A DNA stretch of 27,465 nt from Jimgerdemannia flammicorona (lineage: Eukaryota; Mucoromycota; Endogonomycetes; Endogonales; Endogonaceae): contig RBNI01000726.1 of the NCBI GenBank assembly GCA_003990745.1, positions 1-27,465 of the forward strand, written 5' to 3'. Made by a program: the position numbers and the translations under genes. The notes below the pieces were generated by a model. The model was not told the DNA's origin and ran no database searches. It saw only the letters and a program-made list of their open reading frames with translations. Below, piece by piece: positions 20,830-27,465 of the stretch (position 1 is the stretch's first letter; the number at the start of each line of letters is the position of its first letter).

Positions 20830-22897
20830 ATGAACTACCTCCGCCCCTTCGAGCTGGTCGCCCCCACGGCTGCCATCGGTGCTATCCTGCTGATGCCGTT
20901 TGGCCCGCTCCTCTTCCCGCGCGCTTATCTGCTCTTCCTGTTCACCTATTTCATCACGTACCTCTATTTGTCGATCAATCACTTCTTCAAGTTTTGTATC
21001 AGTGCCCGCAAGATCAAGTACAATATTCGGCAGTGGAACGCCACCCAGCGCGTTACCTCAGGCGACAGCAATACCTCGAGCGTCGCAGGCTCTCTCTCCG
21101 GTTCCCCACTGCCCACCCCGACCCGCACCAGCTACACCCCACTGTCGGACTTTGACGAGATGGAGGCAAGCCTCAAGCTATACGAGGACTCGCACTGGAT
21201 TCATGCGTTCATCATTCCCAACTACGCTGAACCTGAGCCGCTCCTGAGAGATACAATCAAGAGGTTGGCAAACCATAGGTAAACTTCGGTGCTAGCATCC
21301 GTTGGGTTGGGGAAATGATCAATGAAGGAGGGTTTAGTTGTCAAAAGGTTGCGGGGGAGGGACTATTTCCAGGTGCCTAGAATCTTGGCATTTTTGGCAG
21401 ATCAAAATTTTGTTAGTAGCACCACGCTCATCACACCTCTTCATTTCCGCAGGAATGCCCAAACTAACTACGTCATCATCTTGGCCATGGAGGAATCTGA
21501 GCTCGGCCACGAGGCGAAGGCTCAGAACTTGAAGGACCACTTCACCAACCACTTTCTCCACTTCATTATCACCTCCCATCCCTCCGGCATCCCCGGAGAG
21601 GCCCGCGGCAAGGGCAGCAACGTCGCCTACGCTGCCAGGACCGGCGCCCAGGAGCTCATCCATCGTAATGTCGAGAAGCGGAGGGTCGTCTTCACTGTTA
21701 CTGATTCTGATTCGGCCATCCCTGAGTTGTATGTTACAGAGGTAAGAAAATGCGCGAAAGGTTTTGGGGGGGGGGGTGGGTGGGGGGGTTTCACGCGGAG
21801 GAACGGTTATCGCTTGGTAATTTGCGTTGGCTGTCTGTCAGACATGTTTGTGGGATTGTTTTATCTCAAATCTTATTATTATCATTATTGGTGGACAGGT
21901 CGAGAAAGCTATAAGCCAGGCTGAGGATCCCTACACAACCCTTTGTTCCCCCCCGATTTTCTTCTCCCGCAATTCCTTCGAAGTCCCCGCGGCGGTCCGC
22001 GTCACCGATACGACGTGGTCGATCATGGTGATGCAGAACCTGAGCAACAGTCGAGGCCTGTCCTTCCCCTGCTCCACGTACAGCCTGAGTATGGTGCTAG
22101 CAGAGCGCGTGGGCTACTGGGATGTGGACGCCGATTCCGTTGGCGAGGACATGCACATGTGGCTCAAATGCTTCTTCAAGACCGAGGGTGCCGCACGCAC
22201 CGTCCCTATCTTTGTCCCCATCAACCTCACCAACGTCCAGACCACAGGCTATGTTTCCAACATGTACGCCCGTTACGTTCAGGCTACCCGTCACATGAAC
22301 GGCGTCGCCGATGTCGCTTACACCCTCAAGAGCGCTTTCCTGCCCAAGCAGCAGAACAACTTCGATTCCAAATCCCTCCTTCCCCTCTCCAACAAGTACG
22401 GCAACTATTTCTCCGTCGCCAATTTGTTCGACAAGATCGTCGTCTGTTTCCACGTCCTCGAGGCGCACCTGATCCCATGCACGTCGGGCTGGCTCATGTT
22501 CGCCGCGGTTCCCGTCATGCAGTTCCTCCTCTTCCCACCGCACCCGCTCCTCTCATACGTTGCCCCCACTGAAAACCCCATCCTCACATCTGAGTTCTAC
22601 GCGACCCTCTGGAACCTTGTTAAGATCGTCACCGTTCTTCTTCCCATGCCGCTCTTCGGCATGCTTGCCGTCTACGAGAACCTTCACCGCACCGTCGACC
22701 GAGAACTTCTCCGCAAGTCCCGCACTGAATCTCGCACCTGGAGGAATATCCTTGATTACGTTTGGCTTCCCGTCGCTGCGTGGTTGTTCTTGACCCTCCC
22801 GTCCACTGTTGCGTGCGTCAAGAGGCTCATCAAGCACGAGGATAAGTATATCGTCGCAGAGAAGATCTTCCACGAGGAACCTGAAAACAAGTTCTAA
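20830..22897 (+). CDS. Family 2-type processive glycosyltransferase, membrane-bound
   Basis: Three exons (20830-21278, 21453-21741, 21899-22897) join in phase to 578 aa. Two hydrophobic segments lie near the N-terminus (about 9-55), and three membrane segments in the C-terminal third. Between them is a GT-A-type catalytic region: HAFIIPNY at the start of the domain, GKGSN at 202-206 (nucleotide-sugar binding), the DSD metal motif at 234-236, and GED at 328-330 (candidate catalytic acid). This is the order seen in chitin, cellulose and hyaluronan synthase-like enzymes. Where Q/RxxRW would follow, I see QATRHM at 374-379 with no Trp, so product and processivity are uncertain. Codons end strongly in C or G-ending Leu/Lys types, unlike MED16 or the GTPase, which suggests high expression. 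It is convergent with the GTPBP1-like gene. Confidence 0.78.
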
Positions 22898-23640
22898 ATT
22901 GTTTTACTTGGGCTCAGGTGGTCGTTGGCCAATGGACACTTTTTCTTTTCTCTCACCCTTTAATCTGGCATCATCCTTTCTCATTCGCTTCTCAAACCTC
23001 AAAAATTCATAACGACAAACCCTTGTGCCACCTGTCCTCCCTCGCACCGTTTGACGTTTCGGGATGTCTGTTCAACACCGTTTCTCTATCTACTTGATGT
23101 AGTGGACATGTTAATAATCCCTTCTCGCACGATTGCCATTCTTTCGATTTATTATTATTATTATTATTATTTTCAGCCCGTGTCCTTGTACATAGTTGTG
23201 TTCCGGGTGCGCGGGAGATGAATCAAAAAAAAAAGTGATGACTGTTGCAAAGCCCACTTTTTTGCTTTTTCGATAGCTTTATTTTTATTTTTATTTTATT
23301 TATTAATTAATTACAAGCATCCCCTCCAATCTCACTAATTTACCCACCATAACCAATTCATTAAAATGTATAAAATGTACCTAACCTTGCGGTGTCTGTG
23401 CTTGTGTCGAATAATAACAAGCACCAAGGCAAGTTGTTAAACCCAACACAATCCTAATAGAATATATACTCATTTACTTATGTGCGGGGTTTTCGGATTC
23501 ACACTACAGCAACCCTATGTAGTAGATAATAATATGCGGGCCTTAAAATTCATGATTGGAAATTCCCTTCAGTAAGAGTTCCCATTCACTTATACATTAC
23601 ATCAGTGTATTATTTCCCTTCGCTTAATTGCCAAACTCCG
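22898..23640. other. Convergent 3' spacer
   Basis: Between the stop codons of two converging genes. It contains 3'-UTR sequence, an (ATT)n microsatellite at about 23147-23173, an A/T tract near 23225-23320 and TGTA-type signals. No reading frame or RNA gene is recognised. Confidence 0.5.
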
Positions 23641-26600
23641 TTAAGCTAATATCCTGGTCACTTTCCCGATCCCTTTCGTACGGCCCTCGCGGAAGATCTA
23701 CAGCGCATACACCATATATACGATTAGATCGGTCGAGAAACAATTAAGTGATCAACAACATTTCGAAAACATACCAGTCTCGCGCCAACCTTCAAATATT
23801 CTGGATTCTTGATAAACTGGAACTGCTGTTGGTTTCAACGAACAAATTGGCGCAAAATCGTCAGATTCAGGTTCGATGAGAGTAATCGTTCCACACAGTC
23901 TTCGAAGTATCACTTACCACTAAGGCACGATCACCAGTCCTTAATACAGTCTTGTCCATGTTCATGATACGAGCTGTCTGGCGGATCCCACCACAATGAA
24001 GCATAGCTTGATATTTTTGGCCGATAGTCGTTGAATGGTACAAGACAAGGATTTCGGCCTCGAATTCCCTGCAGGCTATTTCCATTCATTTTACAGTAGG
24101 CATCAGCTTGAAAGCTCTTGGCTCAATGAAATACTACTCTGGTTCGTTAATATAAAACGAGTAAGGTTTATTTGGAGAACGAACGTACCTTTTGGAGGAA
24201 TATCCTCTTTGCTATTGTTAGAGACATAAAGACGATACAACGGTGTTATAATATGACGTCAATAAGCATGCTATATCGCGATAACTGAAATCGCGCGTGA
24301 TAAACCACACCAACCTCAGCATAACCATGCCTGGATCACAATCAGAAAAATACAAGAAAAGGATGAGGACATGCTACTGCAGTTAAGATGCGATTCCCAT
24401 CAACCTCTCACCCCCTAATCAGTATGGATTAATTTCTTAGCATTTTGATAAGAGCGCCAACCTTTCCGTATCGCATTTCTCCTAATCTTCTTTAACGCGA
24501 AACTTGTACTTTGTCCCGCCGATGCCAGGGGAACATTGACGCGCTTACGCTGGATACTTTTCACTGTTGTTGTTTGGAAGTGACCTAAAGAGTCAGGCCC
24601 CAAGAGGAGTGTATCGCCGATATGAACGACACCTGACGCAATCGTTTAAGTGACGATGATTAGTATGACAGAAACGAATATAAGTAGTTACCAAACTTGT
24701 AAATGATTACAGAATCCTTTTGTGGAGGCTTACCGCCCATCACAACTCCGCTGACTACCGTGCCGACATGGGGAACAGAAAAGGTATCCGTGATCTGATA
24801 TTCAAACGGCTGATTGATGTCATACTTTCCGTGGGTAGGAAGGATGTTGAGGAATCCACGCAATAAATCGAGTCCCTGTAGTCATAAAGCTTTTGTAAGC
24901 ATATATATCTTACGGCTTTACCAACCATACGACTTTTCATGTCAAAACAATGTATGAAGAGCACATGCTGGGAAATCTACCTCCCCAGACACATTGCTGA
25001 CTTGAAAAATCGGGCACAACCTCTCACTGACAAAATTTTGCTGATGTCAATAGGAAACATTGGTGAGATATTTTTGACGATAGAAAACGCGGCAAAATTT
25101 GCCTTCCATAAATACCATCTAATATAATACAATGCTCACAGCGGTGACAACCACATCCTCCGTAGTCTTGATGAACATTGGGATTTTACGGCAACCAGGG
25201 CTTCGAAGGATTTTTGTGAGTTGCTTGACCGTATTCTCGAGTATGTTAGTGGGACACATATCAATCTTAGTGATCACCACTAACACCGGTATCGCGAGCG
25301 ACAGGGCCAAGCCAAGATGTTCCTTAGTCATCCCAATAACGCCTATTATATTACAGGATATCACAAATATAAAAGAATTGTTGAGTTTAAAAGATTTGTT
25401 AATTAATGTTCGAGTCCCTACCAACCCTGCAATGTTAGCGTTTTTCATGGAATTGACTGCACGCACCAGCATTAGCACCAACCTAGTAGCACCATTCATG
25501 CCACAATAACATCGTAATCCACGAATTAATAGGCATCTTCCATATGCACACATATATATATATAATGACAGAAGATTCAATTGAATCTGCTTACCATTAG
25601 CATAACAAAGTCAGGAGCACAACCAGTCATACCAAACACAGTCGTCTAAAGAAAAAAACCCCCCCCGAACTGATCAGTTTGTGGAATCGTTGTGAGGTCA
25701 TACCACGCTGTCTGACAATGTCATAAGATCACACATTATAGAAATACCTAGAGTCACTAACCTTGAGATATTTCTCATGTCCTGCAAGGTCAATGAACGA
25801 AAGAACTTTGGAAGCATGTGTACATATATCATCCCAAGTTAAGTTACGACCGTGCTGGCCGTCCACGTGTGTGATTATCTGCGATTTCGAGTCGAATCCG
25901 AGAATCTCCATACACACACTTGAAGTCCGGCCACTCTGGACCTCATGCTTATGACTAGATGTTGAAAATAGGACTCATTGTCATTTACCACCCAGGAATA
26001 GCCATTGTGAAAATTGCTCATTTATGTGCACGTTATAAGATGAATTACCGGAAGAGATTGACACGAGCCTTCCCTCTGCCGTCGTCCAAAACACCTTTCG
26101 TCAAGACACCTAACAACGTTGACTATCAAAAAAGCAACCAATCAACGCCATGTTGAGTGGAAATAATATTCAAATTTATCGGGATAATCGTAGCACAAAC
26201 CTTCCCAGCATCCTGTTGTTAATGTAGCGCGAATTCAAAAATGTAGACTGAGTGTGAATTTCGTAGAATGAACAGTCACGTCACCATTTCAATGTCGGCA
26301 AGAGAAAAACGAGACGCACCACATTGCCCACAACGGCCACACGAATTTCCAGAAGCTCATCAACTGATAACGGTTTCTTGCGAATCATGAGGTGCGCCAC
26401 TTTTCCAGACGAGGGAGTTACTATCCCTAATGTAATCGTATCCTCCACAGGTTTCGGAACCTCTTCAGCCGTCTCATCCATCCCTGGTATTGCAAATGTT
26501 GAAGATGTGGACCCAGTGGTATCTCTCTCGTCCATAATTGCGTAGTCAGCTCCGAGTTCCTTCAACACCTTTTCGAGTGTCAATAATGCAACTTGGAACT

Positions 26601-27162
26601 CCTCAAGCTCAAGATTCATAGGCGTCCCGTCGTCTAAATACGAAACACGCAGGGCGAAGGAAGAATTGATTTATGGTTCAATGATGATATGTGAACTCAA
26701 TGACATCGTTTCGTGTGTGATTCAAAAACATACCCTCGATACCGATCTCAAACATTGTTTCTCCGTGACCGTCACGTATTCGATGATCAAGCTGATCCTT
26801 CAAAGACTTTAAATCAGCTTCGGTAGGATGCAGAAGTTTGTTCTTTAAAATTTGGAACGCAAGTGATTTTCCTCTGGTTGTGTTACTGAAAATCCGTCAT
26901 GGCTGCCGAGAAGAATGAGCGGATCACGGAGCGACAGCGACAACGATACTAATACCTTCAAAGAGACGGCCGAATGTCCCGCGTTACCCTCGACAAAGCC
27001 GCTTAAGTCACCAAGATCGAACTGATCATCGGGGTTGAAAAGCGAGGCCGGCTGGCTGTCGCCTAAGTGGTGACCATGGTTATGCTGCAGTGATATGTTC
27101 GCAAGCTGAGAGGCAAGGGCGGTTACGGCGGAAGCATCGGCGTTCTGTCGGGTTTCGGTCAT
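23641..27162 (-). CDS. GTPBP1: GTPBP1/GTPBP2-type translational GTPase
   Basis: Seventeen exons keep phase and give 618 aa: 26956-27162, 26734-26842, 26320-26633, 26201-26212, 26049-26122, 25762-25954, 25595-25645, 25467-25482, 25140-25342, 24981-25040, 24734-24875, 24462-24632, 24315-24330, 24189-24211, 23918-24075, 23775-23825, 23641-23697. The family is related to EF-1A/EF-Tu and is linked to mRNA turnover and ribosome rescue. GTPase motifs are GNVDAGKST (208-216, G1), DLAGH (294-298, G3) and TKID (350-353, G4). Other family blocks are [72 protein letters not shown] and [15 protein letters not shown] sequence at the end. Exons of 12, 16, 16 and 23 nt are needed to complete conserved blocks. 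The exon 1/2 junction is the least certain. Transcription starts toward the window end, 184 bp from the next gene's stop. Confidence 0.9.
26201..26212 (-). other. 12-nt microexon encoding DAGK of the P-loop
   Basis: The minus strand reads AACAG, then GATGCTGGGAAG, then GTTTGTG. It lies between exon 3, ending GGC AAT GTG with a GTGCGT donor, and exon 5, starting TCA ACG after a TAG acceptor. The four codons Asp-Ala-Gly-Lys fill exactly the gap in the G1 motif, in phase 0 on both sides. Confidence 0.85.
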
Positions 27163-27294
27163 GGCTGCAAGCGGGAATGTTGGGTTTCCGGAAGAGTGGC
27201 GTCCAAACTTAGCTTATATTCGAGTTTCCGTGTCATCACCACAACGGGGCAGCAGCAAGGGGCACAGGCGGGACACAGGTTGACTCAACATGAT

Positions 27295-27300
27295 TTTATT
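27295..27300 (-). terminator. Polyadenylation signal of the right-end gene
   Basis: The minus strand reads AATAAA about 47 nt downstream of the TAG at 27347, consistent with the 3' end of a minus-strand gene entering from the right. Confidence 0.45.
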
Positions 27301-27346
27301 ATCTGTCATTGGATACTGCATCAGGCACACCACATGACCGTGACTG

Positions 27347-27465
27347 CTACTGGATCGACCGCGTGACCACGTCCTCGCCAGCCGGCGTCCTGTGATCCGC
27401 AGGGTTTGCCTTGGCTTCGTAGACTGTGACGGAGGTGGCAATTAGTGCCAATCCCTCAATACCCC
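27347..27465 (-). CDS. C-terminal end of an unrecognised gene (partial)
   Basis: From the window edge the minus strand reads one open frame, GIEGLALIATSVTVYEAK and so on, ending VVTRSIQ and TAG at 27347. The stop is followed by an AATAAA signal. The hydrophobic GIEGLALIATSVTVY run could be a membrane segment. The 39 residues seen are too few to name a family, and a chance frame is not excluded. Confidence 0.4.
   Translation of the reverse strand, partial: GIEGLALIATSVTVYEAKANPADHRTPAGEDVVTRSIQ

Noticed and set aside
21943..22572. 209-codon plus-strand and 148-codon minus-strand ORFs inside the glycosyltransferase
   Set aside because: Open only because of the strong C/G third-position bias of the real frame; Arg/Pro-rich or Glu/Val-rich shadows.
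1..27465. CRISPR arrays, tRNA or rRNA genes, clustered biosynthetic or defence systems
   Set aside because: None visible; the window is eukaryotic with unrelated housekeeping genes and one repeat block.

Overview
This looks like a fungal nuclear segment, most likely from a basidiomycete of the Agaricomycetes. The genes are dense with introns (up to 19 in one gene, mostly 75-190 nt). They form a set of eukaryotic housekeeping functions: a GPI-transamidase subunit, a Mediator subunit, an H4K20-type SET methyltransferase and a GTPBP1-type GTPase. The SET protein keeps a C-terminal Cys-pair/WP motif that I associate with basidiomycete SET9 proteins. I cannot name an order; introns near 100 nt are longer than in many Agaricales. 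All exon models were built by hand from splice signals, reading phase and remembered family motifs, not from alignments.

Layout. 1-4629 is an AT-rich, almost CpG-free block of decayed repeats, with a fold-back MITE-like element at 1771-2120. It ends abruptly inside a minus-strand DUF1295 (steroid-reductase-like) gene, which survives only as its 5' part (4630-5200) with a nonsense codon. A divergent plus-strand gene (5342-6338) encodes a small PSI-domain type I membrane protein resembling PTTG1IP. After a convergent spacer with a short CpG-free patch come two tandem minus-strand genes: GPI16/PIG-T (7047-9910, 11 exons) and MED16 (10037-15010, 20 exons). A 172-bp divergent promoter separates MED16 from SET9 (15183-18439, plus, 7 exons). 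18431-20089 holds minus-strand coding fragments of an unrecognised, probably broken gene. Next are a plus-strand family-2-type glycosyltransferase (20830-22897, 3 exons), a convergent 3' spacer, and a minus-strand GTPBP1-like GTPase (23641-27162, 17 exons). The window ends in the last codons of another minus-strand gene (27347-27465).

The genes do not form a pathway; this is ordinary euchromatin beside a repeat block. The most notable points are: (1) the sharp edge of the CpG-depleted block inside a gene; (2) microexons of 12, 16, 16 and 23 nt in the GTPase, one splitting the P-loop; (3) a GC-AG intron and a 24-nt exon at the catalytic NHxC motif of SET9; (4) the fungal PSI-domain membrane protein; (5) a glycosyltransferase without a recognisable Q/RxxRW motif. 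I found no CRISPR, no rRNA or tRNA, and no convincing undescribed multi-gene system.
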